Positions 43,734 through 53,655 of a DNA stretch of 64,000 bases are shown here, piece by piece. A program made the translations under genes and the position numbers. Source of the stretch: Bacteroidota bacterium (GTDB lineage: Bacteria > Bacteroidota > Bacteroidia > Cytophagales > Cyclobacteriaceae); contig CANIVF010000011.1 in assembly GCA_947470895.1 (NCBI GenBank), forward strand, positions 1 to 64,000, written 5' to 3'. The stretch's first letter is position 1, and each line of letters begins with the position of its first letter. The notes under the pieces were generated by a model. It saw only the letters and a list, made by a program, of their open reading frames with translations, did not search any database and was not told the origin of the DNA.

Positions 43734-44807
43734 ATGAACTACGATATTTTCACAACCGATGATTTCATCAAAGATGAAGTTTTTCAACAATGGGTTTTTT
43801 CACCCGATGAAAAGAGCAATTCCTTTTGGAAGTGTTTCATAAGTCAAAACGCACATAAACAAAATGAAATTGAAGAAGCCCGCCAATTCCTTTTGGTTTT
43901 TAATTGTAAAGACAAGGAAGTATTAGATTCAAAAATAGCCAACCTCAAAAAGCGGATCGATACTGCCTTGGATAGTCCCGATAATGTGGTTAGAGACTAT
44001 AATACCGAACCTCGCCTTAGTGGAGGAAGCAAAAGAATACCTCGCATTAAAGTATATGCCATGGCGGCCAGTATTAGTATATTCCTGGTATACACTTTTT
44101 TGTTTTTTTATGTAAACAGAGAAGGTAAATTATTGGCTACGGGTTCGTATGAACTAATCACCCAAAAAGGCCAACGCTCTTTAATTACGTTGTACGATGG
44201 AACAAAGGTCTGGCTTAATGCCGATAGCCAGTTGAAATACCCTGAAAGCTTTGCAGGAAAGAAATCACGGGAAGTTTATTTGGAAGGGGAAGCCTATTTC
44301 GATGTAGCCGAAAACAAGGATCAGCCCTTCATAGTTACTACCTCCGATTTGAAAGTGAAGGTACTGGGCACGGCCTTCAACATCCGTTCATACAAGAAAG
44401 ACGATATCATCGAGACAACACTGATACGTGGAGAAGTAAAGGTTGAGTCTACCGGCAAGCAGTCCAAAGAGATCACCCTTCGCCCTAATCAAAAGGTTGT
44501 TTTTGAAAAGCATTCAAGAAAACTAATGCTTGAAAACCAAGTTGAAACTGATAAATATACTGCTTGGCGCGAAGGTAGATTAATCTTTGAAGATCAACCC
44601 TTGTCGGAGATTATATCAGCTTTGGAGCGCTGGTATAATGTAACTATCCGCTTGGAAGATACAAGTTCGCTGGATTGTCATTTTTCAGCGAAAGTTGACA
44701 ATAAATCTTTGGAGGAGGTACTCGATCTACTTAAATCTTCAGAAAATATAGATTACACGGTTAATGGAAATGAGATAGTTATAACAGGAAAACTCTGCAA
44801 AGAATAA
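43734..44807 (+). CDS. FecR-type anti-sigma factor
   Basis: Protein of 357 aa from the ATG giving MNYDIFTTDDFIKDE, which fits the family N-terminus; a TTG six codons earlier is also open. Residues 1-100 form the cytoplasmic sigma-binding part, a single membrane helix lies near 107-128 (MAASISIFLVYTFLFF), and the periplasmic FecR domain has ELITQKGQRSLITLYDGTKV and ALNIR-like GTAFNIRSY. The C-terminal DUF4974/STN-like domain (LIFEDQPLSEIISALERWY) contacts the transporter's signalling domain. It controls the sigma factor encoded upstream. Confidence 0.92.
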   Translation: MNYDIFTTDDFIKDEVFQQWVFSPDEKSNSFWKCFISQNAHKQNEIEEARQFLLVFNCKDKEVLDSKIANLKKRIDTALDSPDNVVRDYNTEPRLSGGSKRIPRIKVYAMAASISIFLVYTFLFFYVNREGKLLATGSYELITQKGQRSLITLYDGTKVWLNADSQLKYPESFAGKKSREVYLEGEAYFDVAENKDQPFIVTTSDLKVKVLGTAFNIRSYKKDDIIETTLIRGEVKVESTGKQSKEITLRPNQKVVFEKHSRKLMLENQVETDKYTAWREGRLIFEDQPLSEIISALERWYNVTIRLEDTSSLDCHFSAKVDNKSLEEVLDLLKSSENIDYTVNGNEIVITGKLCKE

Positions 44808-44864
44808 CCTACTTATTTAAAACAATGAGACATTATGGAAACATAATCGCTGAATAAAAAAGAA

Positions 44865-44890
44865 CCGGAAAGTGTTAGCGCACCTTCCGG
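44865..44890. promoter_or_regulatory. hairpin in the fecR-susC intergenic region
   Basis: CCGGAAAGTG-ttagcg-CACCTTCCGG, a 10-bp stem with one mismatch, lies 57 bp after fecR and 84 bp before the susC start. No strong T run follows, so it may be an attenuator or mRNA-processing/stability element that separates low regulator expression from high susC expression. Confidence 0.6.
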
Positions 44891-44973
44891 CCTTTGACAT
44901 GTACTTCAAGGAAGTCCAACATGCGGAATAATAAAATAAAAGTGAACTACTTATTAAACCTAACTCCAAAGTT

Positions 44974-47900
44974 ATGAAAAAAACTTTACTCGGTTGGCCC
45001 TGGCACATGAATGGGCATCATATGCAATTTTTAAAAAGAACCATAATGCTGACACTAATTTTTGCGTCCTTAAGCATTTTTCAGCTTCAAGCCGCTTATA
45101 CGGCAACGAGCAACGGGGAAGACATAACCATTATTTTTAATGAAACCCCGCTGAGAGATGCGTTTTCAATAATAGAAACGAAAACTCAATACCGCTTCTT
45201 TTATAATCATAAAGTAGTAGATACCTCAGTGAAAATCACAAAATCTTTTACTAACGCCACTATTAACACGGTATTGGAAGAGTTGTTCAAAGATTTGGAT
45301 GTGTCCTTTAAAATAAAAAGGGAGCAGATTGTATTGAAAAGGAAGAGTGAAGTAGCGTCCCTTTTGGAACATCTAGTTTTAGGGTCTTCACGTGAGGATG
45401 GAAAAGAGAGCATTACCGAAACACAACAAGCCCCTCCCTTTGCGTTTATAATTACAGGAAAAGTAACCGATGAAAATAACCAAGCTAATCCAGGGGTGAA
45501 TGTAAGTGAAAAAGGCACTAGTAATGGAACATCCACAGATATGGATGGGCAATACAAAATTTCAACCGAAAATGAAAATGCAGTTCTTATATTTTCTTTT
45601 ATTGGATATCAAACAGTAGAAATTCCAGTGAATCAACGGACATTGATTGATGTATCATTGATTCCGGATGTTAAAACTTTGAGTGAAGTTATTGTAACGG
45701 GTTATTCTACACAAAAAACAAAAGACGTAACGGGTTCAGTGGGAGTAGTGAACATGGATGGCTTGAAGTCCATTCCTACAGGTTCCGCTGTACAAGGACT
45801 TCAAGGACAGGTATCCGGTGTAACGGTTATAAGTTCAGGTGCCCCTGGTGGGCGTAATGATATTTTTGTTCGAGGCGTTTCTTCTTTTGGAAATGCACAA
45901 CCTCTTATATTGGTGGATGGTGTGCAAGTACAGGGTGGATTAAATGATATCAATATGAACGATATAGAATCCATTCAAGTACTGAAAGATGCCGGAGCTG
46001 CTGCTATTTATGGAGTTCGGGGATCGAATGGTGTAATTATCGTGACCACAAAAAAGGGAAAATCAGGGCAGCCCACGTTAACCTATGATAGTTATTATGG
46101 AAGTCAGAGGCCTGCCAAGGGTAATGTCTTTGATTTATTGAACCCGGAAGATTATGCCACACTATTTAAAAAAGTAAACCCGGGAACTGTTTTATTTGCT
46201 AACGGTCTTCCTGATTACACGTTTGCGGGTCCTAATGGAGATGGCACTGCCATGGCTGGTGACCCAGCTGTTAATCCAACGAAATATAATTTTGATGCAT
46301 CGAACCCCAGTAACGATTATTTGATTCAGAAGATGAACAAAACCGGAACGGATTGGTTTCATGAAATTTTTAAACCCGCACCGATGCAAAGCCATAACAT
46401 TACGGCAAGCGGGGGAACGGATAAATCGAGCTACCTGTTTTCATTAGGATATTTAAATCAACAGGGAACATTAATTGAAACCTATTTAAAAAGATATTCT
46501 GTTCGCGTAAATACTCAGTATAGCTTAGGAAAAAATATTCGTATTGGGCAGAATGCGTTTTTCTTCTATAAGGAAAATCCTGGGTTTAGTAATCAAAGTG
46601 AGGGTAATGCCATTTCCGTGTCTTATAGAACACTACCCGTTATTCCTGTTCATGATATAAATGGAAATTATGGGGGAACATGGCTTGGACCTGAGCTAGG
46701 AACTACAGCAAATCCAGTAGCAATGCAGGAACGAACAAGCCTTAATAAGAATTCATATTTTGATCTCATTGGAAATGTCTTTGCTGAAATTGATATTTTA
46801 AAGAACCTCACTGCTCGTTCCAGTTTTGGAGGTGTTATGGACAATCGTTATTACTATAATTTTAACTTTAATCAATATAATGATAAAGAATCACATCTGA
46901 GCTCAAATGGTTTCAATGAGAACTCGCAGTTCAATGCCAGCTACACATGGACTAATACTTTAAATTACAAAAACACCTTTGGGAAACATGCATTAACATT
47001 ATTCGTTGGATCAGAAGCTGTTAAATACACTGGAAGAGGAGTAGGCGGAGCGGCAAATAATTTCTTCTCTACAAATCCTGATTATCTTTTTTTAGGCAAT
47101 GGCACATCTAATGTTACAAATTATAGTAATGGTTATAAGAATACTTTGTTGTCAGTATTTAGTCGTTTAGATTATTCTTTTAGCGATAAATATTTGTTAG
47201 GAATGACTATTCGAAGGGATGGGTCATCTATTTTTGGTTCCGAAAAGAGGTACGGGATATTCCCCTCATTTTCTCTTGGTTGGAGGATCATGAATGAGGG
47301 ATTCATGAAAAACGTATCTTTTTTTGATGATCTTAAATTTAGAGGCAGTTATGGTATCTTAGGTTCACAGGCTAATGTGAATGCTGCCAACGCCTTCACT
47401 ACTTATGATTCTGGGTTTGGAACATCCTATTATGATATATCCGGATCAGGTTCAATCAGGCAAGGCTTTTATCAATCTAGAAATGGTAACCCTAATACAG
47501 GATGGGAGCAAAACGTAATTGTTAATGCTGGGGTTGACGCGACCATTCTCAATGATAAACTGGATATCCATGTTGAATGGTATAAGAAATCGATCAATGG
47601 ATTATTATTCCCTCAGCCTTTGCCTGCAACCGCAGGAGGAGCAGGTTCTCCCACCATTAATATTGGGGATATTCAGAATAAAGGTTGGGATTTATCTACT
47701 ACCTACCGTGGTAAAATTAATTCTGATTTACAATTCAGGATTGGTGCTAATATCACTACTTATAAAAATGAGGTTGTGAGTATTCCTGATCCCGGATATT
47801 TTGATGTATCTGGTTCACGTATAGGTAATACCGTTCGTAATCAAGTGGGACATCCTGTAGGTTCATTCTTTGGTTATGAGGTGATAGGATTATTTAGGGA

Positions 47901-48546
47901 TGATGCTGATGTGTTGGCATCTCCGACTCAAACAGATGCAGCTGCCGGCCGTTTCAAATACAGAGATATCAATGGAGACAAAGAGATTACACCCGATGAT
48001 CGTACTTTTTTTGGTAATCCTAATCCTGATTTTACCTATGGGGTAAATATGGGATTCAATTACAAACGTTTTGATCTAACCGCTCTATTTTATGGCTCAC
48101 AGGGAAATGATGTAATTAATTTTGTTCGGTACTATACCGATTTTTTTGGCACCTCTGAAGGCAAAGGAAAAAGTAATCGCCTAAAAGACGCATGGACTCC
48201 TGAAAATTTGGATGCAACAACACCCGTTGCAGAATATGAAAGTACCTTTAGTACTAACGGAGCCTTTAATTCTTACTTAATGGAAAATGGCTCTTTTCTG
48301 AAACTACGGTCATTGATTATTGGGTATAATATAAACCCTGAATTATTAAGTAGATATGGCCTGAAAAAATTTCGATTCTATGTTCAGGCGGCCAACCTTT
48401 TTACGTTTACAAAATATACAGGCCTTGATCCCGAATTACCGGGTAGTTTAGGAGGGACACAATCCAGTGCAAGTTTTGGAATAGACAAGGGTAACTATCC
48501 AAACAATCAAAAGAGTTTTTTGTTTGGTGTTAACGTTTCTTTTTAA
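44974..48546 (+). CDS. SusC/RagA TonB-dependent transporter with STN domain
   Basis: Outer-membrane transporter of 1190 aa. Signal peptide within residues 1-42; secretin/TonB N-terminal (STN) signalling domain about 52-120 (IIFNETPLRDAFSIIE); carboxypeptidase-D-like beta-sandwich about 155-230 (TGKVTDENNQANPGVNV). The plug domain follows, with SEVIVTGYSTQ, LQGQVSGVTV, ILVDGVQV and VLKDAGAAAIYGVRG motifs, then a long 22-strand-type barrel ending NQKSFLFGVNVSF. The STN domain should signal substrate binding to FecR. SusD is encoded 21 bp downstream. The cargo is probably an oligosaccharide or glycoside. Confidence 0.95.
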   Translation: MKKTLLGWPWHMNGHHMQFLKRTIMLTLIFASLSIFQLQAAYTATSNGEDITIIFNETPLRDAFSIIETKTQYRFFYNHKVVDTSVKITKSFTNATINTVLEELFKDLDVSFKIKREQIVLKRKSEVASLLEHLVLGSSREDGKESITETQQAPPFAFIITGKVTDENNQANPGVNVSEKGTSNGTSTDMDGQYKISTENENAVLIFSFIGYQTVEIPVNQRTLIDVSLIPDVKTLSEVIVTGYSTQKTKDVTGSVGVVNMDGLKSIPTGSAVQGLQGQVSGVTVISSGAPGGRNDIFVRGVSSFGNAQPLILVDGVQVQGGLNDINMNDIESIQVLKDAGAAAIYGVRGSNGVIIVTTKKGKSGQPTLTYDSYYGSQRPAKGNVFDLLNPEDYATLFKKVNPGTVLFANGLPDYTFAGPNGDGTAMAGDPAVNPTKYNFDASNPSNDYLIQKMNKTGTDWFHEIFKPAPMQSHNITASGGTDKSSYLFSLGYLNQQGTLIETYLKRYSVRVNTQYSLGKNIRIGQNAFFFYKENPGFSNQSEGNAISVSYRTLPVIPVHDINGNYGGTWLGPELGTTANPVAMQERTSLNKNSYFDLIGNVFAEIDILKNLTARSSFGGVMDNRYYYNFNFNQYNDKESHLSSNGFNENSQFNASYTWTNTLNYKNTFGKHALTLFVGSEAVKYTGRGVGGAANNFFSTNPDYLFLGNGTSNVTNYSNGYKNTLLSVFSRLDYSFSDKYLLGMTIRRDGSSIFGSEKRYGIFPSFSLGWRIMNEGFMKNVSFFDDLKFRGSYGILGSQANVNAANAFTTYDSGFGTSYYDISGSGSIRQGFYQSRNGNPNTGWEQNVIVNAGVDATILNDKLDIHVEWYKKSINGLLFPQPLPATAGGAGSPTINIGDIQNKGWDLSTTYRGKINSDLQFRIGANITTYKNEVVSIPDPGYFDVSGSRIGNTVRNQVGHPVGSFFGYEVIGLFRDDADVLASPTQTDAAAGRFKYRDINGDKEITPDDRTFFGNPNPDFTYGVNMGFNYKRFDLTALFYGSQGNDVINFVRYYTDFFGTSEGKGKSNRLKDAWTPENLDATTPVAEYESTFSTNGAFNSYLMENGSFLKLRSLIIGYNINPELLSRYGLKKFRFYVQAANLFTFTKYTGLDPELPGSLGGTQSSASFGIDKGNYPNNQKSFLFGVNVSF

Positions 48547-48567
48547 TGCAATTAAAATATTTAGTTT

Positions 48568-50388
48568 ATGAAAAATACACATTATAAGCTCATCGTTATA
48601 AGTTGCATATTATCATCTCTGTTGCTGTTATATGCTTGTCAGGATTATTTGGAAATTGCTCCATTAGGTAGTCTTAGCGAAACCACTTTAGCAAATAAGG
48701 CTGGTGTTGAAGGATTATTAATTGGAGCCTATTCTTTACTAGATGGAATAGGTGGCCCGGGCGGGGATACAGGTCCCTGGGTGCAGGGGATTAGTAACTG
48801 GATTTTTAGTGGTGTCGCTTCCGATGATGCCCATAAAGGTTCAGCATATGGTGATGAAACATTTATTCAGGAAATAGAAAATTATTCAGCTACTCCTGTA
48901 AATCCGGCATTCAATAGCAAATGGTTGTCTCTCTATACGGGTGTTCAACGCGCCAATGACGTGCTCAGGGTAATGGCTAAAGTTACAGATGGTTCCATAT
49001 CCTCCGAAGATGAAATTCAAATTAAAGCTGAAGCATTATTTTTAAGAGCAGTCTATCATTTTGAATTATCAAAGTTATGGAGGAATGTTCCTTATTTGGA
49101 TGAGACGGTAAGCTTTGGTAATGGAAATTATTTGATTCCCAACGCTGGACCGATCTGGACACAAATAGAGACTGATCTTCAGTTTGCCGCCACGAACCTT
49201 TCTGAAACAAAAAAAGAAATCGGTAGGGCAAATAATGGGGCTGCTAAATCTTTATTGGCAAAAGTGTATATGTTCCAAAATAAATTTACAGAGGCAAAAA
49301 CTTTACTCACCGATATTATTGCAAACGGTGTGAATGCAGCAGGTCAGAAATATGACCTTGTTAATTTTGCTGATAATTTCAACCCAGCCACAAAGAATAG
49401 TGCAGAATCAGTTTTTGCAGTACAAATGTCTGTTAACGATAATGCTAATGGGGCAAACGGTAATGCGGGTGATGTTTTAAATTTTGCAGCAGGCGGCCCT
49501 GCCAATTGTTGTGGTTTTCATCAACCTTCATTCAGTCTTGTTAATTCTTTTAAAACAGATCCAGCCACAGGTCTTCCCTTATTAGATACCTGGAATAACT
49601 CGGATATTGCTAACGACCAGGGTTTAGCAACTACTGACTCATTCACACCGTATATTGGAACATTGGATCCTCGTTTAGATTGGACAGCTGGAAGAAGGGG
49701 CATACCTTACTTGGATTGGGGACTTATGCCGGGTGCGTCTTGGATTGTTGCACAAGCTGCAGCAGGTCCATACATTCCTATTAAGAATGTATATTATCAG
49801 GCACAGAAGGCAGCAACAAGTGGCACTTATGATGGGTGGGCTTCTAATCAAAGCACTTCAAATAATTATAATATGATTCGTTTTGCCGATGTACTATTAT
49901 GGGCTGCAGAAACAGAAGTGGAGGTCGGCAGTTTGGCACAGGCAGAAATTTATGTGAATATGATTAGGGCACGTGCAGCAAAACCGGAAGGATGGGTAAA
50001 AAGTTACGTGGATGATAACGATCCTTCTAAAGGATTTACCAATACGCCTGCATCCAATTATAAAATTGGTCTCTATACAGGGCAATTTGCTGCCCAAGGA
50101 AAAGATTTTGCACGAAAGGCAGTTCGTTTTGAAAGAAAACTTGAATTGGCCATGGAGGGACATCGTTTTTTTGATTTGCAGCGCTATGATAATGGCACCG
50201 GTTATATGGCAGATGAACTGAACGCATACATTCAACATGAAACCAGTATACCGGGCTACGATTATTTATATCTGAATGGTGCTAAATTCGTTAAAGGCAA
50301 AAATGAACTATATCCAATACCTCAAGCTCAGATTGATTTAAGCGTGGAGAAGGGCGCTTCCGTATTGAAACAAAATCCTAATCATTAA
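48568..50388 (+). CDS. SusD/RagB substrate-binding lipoprotein
   Basis: Lipoprotein of 606 aa with lipobox LLLYAC (Cys24), so anchored on the cell surface as the lid of the SusC channel. TPR-type helices of the family are visible in ALFLRAVYHFELSKLWRNVPY and GAAKSLLAKVYMFQNKFTEA. The C-terminal half has the FERKLELAMEGHRFFDLQRY and NELYPIPQAQIDLS motifs that define RagB/SusD proteins. It is 21 bp after susC and followed by a terminator, so susC-susD is one unit. Confidence 0.95.
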   Translation: MKNTHYKLIVISCILSSLLLLYACQDYLEIAPLGSLSETTLANKAGVEGLLIGAYSLLDGIGGPGGDTGPWVQGISNWIFSGVASDDAHKGSAYGDETFIQEIENYSATPVNPAFNSKWLSLYTGVQRANDVLRVMAKVTDGSISSEDEIQIKAEALFLRAVYHFELSKLWRNVPYLDETVSFGNGNYLIPNAGPIWTQIETDLQFAATNLSETKKEIGRANNGAAKSLLAKVYMFQNKFTEAKTLLTDIIANGVNAAGQKYDLVNFADNFNPATKNSAESVFAVQMSVNDNANGANGNAGDVLNFAAGGPANCCGFHQPSFSLVNSFKTDPATGLPLLDTWNNSDIANDQGLATTDSFTPYIGTLDPRLDWTAGRRGIPYLDWGLMPGASWIVAQAAAGPYIPIKNVYYQAQKAATSGTYDGWASNQSTSNNYNMIRFADVLLWAAETEVEVGSLAQAEIYVNMIRARAAKPEGWVKSYVDDNDPSKGFTNTPASNYKIGLYTGQFAAQGKDFARKAVRFERKLELAMEGHRFFDLQRYDNGTGYMADELNAYIQHETSIPGYDYLYLNGAKFVKGKNELYPIPQAQIDLSVEKGASVLKQNPNH

Positions 50389-50397
50389 GAACAGAAG

Positions 50398-50441
50398 AGC
50401 GGTACGAGAATAATTTTTTGTGCCGCTTTTTATTTTTTTTT
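50398..50441 (+). terminator. Rho-independent terminator after susD
   Basis: AGCGGTAC and GTGCCGCT (one G-T pair) form the stem around an AT-rich loop, followed by TTTTATTTTTTTT. It lies 9 bp after the susD stop and separates it from the oxidoreductase genes. Confidence 0.8.
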
Positions 50442-50590
50442 AGACTTTATGTTTGACATTTTGTCTGTTTGAATAGGCAAGTCAGTGAGTATGTTCATTA
50501 TTTTTTTAATGCGATGAGTGTTCACGTTTATTCAGGTGATGCTGAGTATTTTTAAAGACATTCCTCCTACGATTATTAATTCTAGAAATC

Positions 50591-52270
50591 ATGAAGAACA
50601 ACACGTATGATGCCATTGTGGTAGGCACCGGTATTAGCGGTGGCTGGGCCGCAAAAGAATTATGTGAGAAAGGGCTTAAGACTTTGGTGCTTGAGCGTGG
50701 CCGGAATATTGAACATGTTAAGGACTATACCGATACAACTAAAGATCCATGGGAACTAGACCATTGTGGACGTACTACACAAGAGGATCGCATTAACAGC
50801 CCCATTCAAAGTAAGATATATGCCTGGAATGAAGTTTCGAAAAAGTTTTTCGTGAATGATTTAGAAAATCCTTACGAACAAGTAAAACCATTTGAATGGA
50901 TACGGGGGAATCATGTTGGTGGCCGCAGCATTATGTGGGGAAGGCAATGTTACCGTAGAAGTGATGTTGATTTTGAAGCTAATGCAAAAGATGGTCATGG
51001 TGTGGATTGGCCAATCCGCTATAAAGACCTTGCCCCGTGGTATGATTACGTTGAACCTTTTGTTGGTGTGAGTGGATCTTTGGAAGGACTGTTTCAGTTA
51101 CCGGATGGCAAATTCCTTCCTCCCATGGAAATGAATTGTGTGGAAAAGGAAGTAGCGAAACGGATCAATAGAAAGTTTACTGATGGGCGAAAAATGATCA
51201 TCGGACGAACGGCAAATCATACGCGTCAAGTTGGTAATCGGGGGCCATGCCAATTCCGAAATAAATGTCATGAAGGGTGCCCATTTAGCGGCTATTTCTG
51301 CAGTAATTCCGCCACCTTACCGGCTGCAGCCAATACAGGGAATATGACGCTTCGCCCATTTTCTATTGTACAGGAAGTGATGTACGACAAAGAAAAAGGA
51401 AGAGCCACAGGTGTACGAATCATCGATGCGGAAACATTGGAAACACATGAGTATTATGCTACTATTATTTTCCTGAATGCTTCCACCTTAGGAACCACCG
51501 CTATTTTGTTGAATTCAGTGTCCGATGCTTTTCCTGAAGGATTGGGCAATGGCAGCGGGCAAGTGGGGCACAACCTGATGGATATGCACTACGGCATGGG
51601 GGCATCGGGTGATTATGATGGATTTGAAGATTCTTATACCTATGGCCGAAGACCAACAGGAATTTTTATTCCGCAATTCCGGAACATCAATGAGCAAACT
51701 AAACAAAAAGAATACCTGCGTGGATTTACCTATCAGGGTGGCGCTAATCGTGGCAGGGCCGGTTTGGCCGATGGTATAGGGGTGCAATTAAAAGAACAGT
51801 TAACAGAGCCTGGCAATTGGACGATGGGGATAATGGCATGGGCCGAACATTTACCTTACTATGAAAATAAAGTAACCCTGAATAAGAACAAGAAAGATAA
51901 GTTTGGAATGCCTATTCTTAGTATTGATTGTGAATTTAAGGAAAATGAAAAAGCAATGACTAAAGATATAATGAACTCTGCTGCGGAGATGCTGGAAGAA
52001 GGAGGGGTGAAGAATGTTAAAACCTACGATAATCAATTGACACCGGGATTTTGTATCCATGAAACCGGAACGGCCAGGATGGGCCATGATCTCAAAACTT
52101 CTGTTTTAAATAAGTGGAATCAAATGCATGAAGTGAAAAATGTATTTATCACAGATGGTTCCGCTATGTGTTCATCGGGTTGCACTCCGGGCCCATCCAT
52201 CACCTACATGGCATTAACAGCCCGTGCTGTAGATTACGCTGTTCGTGAATTGAAAAAAGGAAACATTTAA
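50591..52270 (+). CDS. GMC-family sugar oxidoreductase (FAD)
   Basis: Flavoprotein of 559 aa. The FAD site is VGTGISGGWAAKELCEKG (residues 11-28) with LVLERG at the end of the second strand. GGRSIMWGRQ (about 110-120) is the GMC flavin-contact motif. HETGTARMG near residue 500 carries the usual catalytic His. CQFRNKCHEGCPF adds a cysteine cluster seen in this subfamily. No signal peptide of its own is clear, and partner subunit 3 is encoded 17 bp downstream. Known relatives with this partner oxidise gluconate, glucose or the 3-OH of glucosides with electron transfer to cytochrome c. Where the family has NPS/T near the C-terminus, this protein has GPS. Confidence 0.9.
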   Translation: MKNNTYDAIVVGTGISGGWAAKELCEKGLKTLVLERGRNIEHVKDYTDTTKDPWELDHCGRTTQEDRINSPIQSKIYAWNEVSKKFFVNDLENPYEQVKPFEWIRGNHVGGRSIMWGRQCYRRSDVDFEANAKDGHGVDWPIRYKDLAPWYDYVEPFVGVSGSLEGLFQLPDGKFLPPMEMNCVEKEVAKRINRKFTDGRKMIIGRTANHTRQVGNRGPCQFRNKCHEGCPFSGYFCSNSATLPAAANTGNMTLRPFSIVQEVMYDKEKGRATGVRIIDAETLETHEYYATIIFLNASTLGTTAILLNSVSDAFPEGLGNGSGQVGHNLMDMHYGMGASGDYDGFEDSYTYGRRPTGIFIPQFRNINEQTKQKEYLRGFTYQGGANRGRAGLADGIGVQLKEQLTEPGNWTMGIMAWAEHLPYYENKVTLNKNKKDKFGMPILSIDCEFKENEKAMTKDIMNSAAEMLEEGGVKNVKTYDNQLTPGFCIHETGTARMGHDLKTSVLNKWNQMHEVKNVFITDGSAMCSSGCTPGPSITYMALTARAVDYAVRELKKGNI

Positions 52271-52287
52271 AATAAATTAAAAATGTT

Positions 52288-52857
52288 ATGAACAGAAAGG
52301 AAGCTCTATCTCGGGTGGGGTTGTTGTTGGGAGGAGCTTTAGTAGGTTCCAGTATTTTTCTTGAATCTGGCTGCAAGTCAAACCCAAAACAAGTGAATGA
52401 TCTTTTTAACCAGGATCAGGTAAACCTATTTAATGAAATAGCGGAAACCATTTTGCCCGCCACCACCACTCCAGGCGCTAAAGAAGCCAAAGTGGGCGAA
52501 TTCATGACCGTTATGGTTAAAGACTGTTATACAAAAGCAGATCAACAAATATTTTTGGAAGGATTGATTCAAATAGATGAAGAATGTAAAAATGCAACTG
52601 GAAATATTTTTTTTGATTCCAATAGTCAGGAGCGCACCACGTTCCTCGCTCAATTGGACACTCATCAGAAAGCATATATGGAAAGAAAAAAGCCCGAGCA
52701 GCCTTCTCATTATTTTAGAATGATGAAAGAGATAACGCTTTTAGGTTTTTTCACTTCTGAAGTTGGAGCCACAAAAGCGTTGCGGTATGTAGCGGTGCCC
52801 GGCAAATACGATGGATGTGTTCCTTATAAAAAAGGAGACAGGGCATGGGCAACCTAA
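52288..52857 (+). CDS. gluconate 2-dehydrogenase subunit 3-like protein
   Basis: Small subunit (189 aa) of a GMC-type dehydrogenase. The N-terminus (RKEALSRVGLLLGGALVGSS) is a signal-like helix followed by a Cys at 29 that could be lipid-modified. The family core is LFNEIAETILPATTTPGAKE and FMTVMVKDCYT, then LLGFFTSEVGATKAL. Known subunit 3 proteins carry the complex to the periplasm, often through the Tat pathway, and the strict twin-Arg motif is not clear here. It is 17 bp after the GMC gene and is its obligatory partner by analogy. Confidence 0.88.
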   Translation: MNRKEALSRVGLLLGGALVGSSIFLESGCKSNPKQVNDLFNQDQVNLFNEIAETILPATTTPGAKEAKVGEFMTVMVKDCYTKADQQIFLEGLIQIDEECKNATGNIFFDSNSQERTTFLAQLDTHQKAYMERKKPEQPSHYFRMMKEITLLGFFTSEVGATKALRYVAVPGKYDGCVPYKKGDRAWAT

Positions 52858-52972
52858 ACTTGTTTTTAGTAGACACTTGAAATTATTTAATAAATGAAAA
52901 ATAAAGATCATGAAAAATTTTAAAATCTCAGATGCAATTAAGACTTCAGTCACTAATATTTCCTTCTACTTG

Positions 52973-53542
52973 ATGAAAAAGAAGCTATCGGTTTCTTATT
53001 TGTTTATGTCCTTTCTTTTTGTGTATATCTTTTTTCTTACTTATCAGGTAAAAGGAAATCCGCCATACCCAGTTAAATTTTCATTGGCAACCAGGGAGAT
53101 CGTAATTCAAGACACCATAAACCATCCTGAAGTTGTTAACCCCAAACGCGATGGGACTCTTCATTTGCGGGCCGAGATAGCCAAGGCAGTTGGACCGGAA
53201 ATCAAATATATGCCGGAGTGGAAAGCATTTGGTTGGTTTACATCATCCGATCGGGTTGAGTGGGATGTAGAAGTAAGTAAAGGTGGTGAGTATGAGGTTT
53301 ATTTGGAGTGGTCGGTTTCAGATAAAGAAGCAGGGAAGCCTTTTGTATTGGAAGCCGGAAAACAAAGATTAAATGGTATTGTTGGCCGTACCGGATCATG
53401 GGAAACCTATAAGTCAGAAAAAGTAGGAACAATTAAACTTACAACCGGACGACAAAAAATGGTATTCAAACCTAATTCAAAATTTGAAAAAGACGGAGCC
53501 TTGTTGGATTTGCGAGAAGTGAAATTAGTTTTTATGAAGTAA
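52973..53542 (+). CDS. secreted carbohydrate-binding-like domain protein
   Basis: Protein of 189 aa from the internal ATG at 52973, which gives a normal signal peptide/anchor (LSVSYLFMSFLFVYIFFLT); an ATG 21 codons upstream would place it internally. One beta-sandwich domain follows. The segment RAEIAKAVGPEIKYM...GWFTSSDRVEWDVEV then KGGEYEVYLEWSV resembles the CBM6-like domains attached to sulfatases and PVC-type proteins. It has no catalytic motif. It lies between the GMC pair and the first heme protein, 113 bp before the latter, and may help bind the sugar or its polymer. Confidence 0.65.
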   Translation: MKKKLSVSYLFMSFLFVYIFFLTYQVKGNPPYPVKFSLATREIVIQDTINHPEVVNPKRDGTLHLRAEIAKAVGPEIKYMPEWKAFGWFTSSDRVEWDVEVSKGGEYEVYLEWSVSDKEAGKPFVLEAGKQRLNGIVGRTGSWETYKSEKVGTIKLTTGRQKMVFKPNSKFEKDGALLDLREVKLVFMK

Positions 53543-53655
53543 GTATGTTTTAAAGCAAGAAATATTTTTTCACCCAAGAGCATGTTTGAAAAGTTAATTT
53601 TTCACCATTTTCTTTTTGAACAAAGTAGATTTAGTTAACTATAAGAAACTACGGT

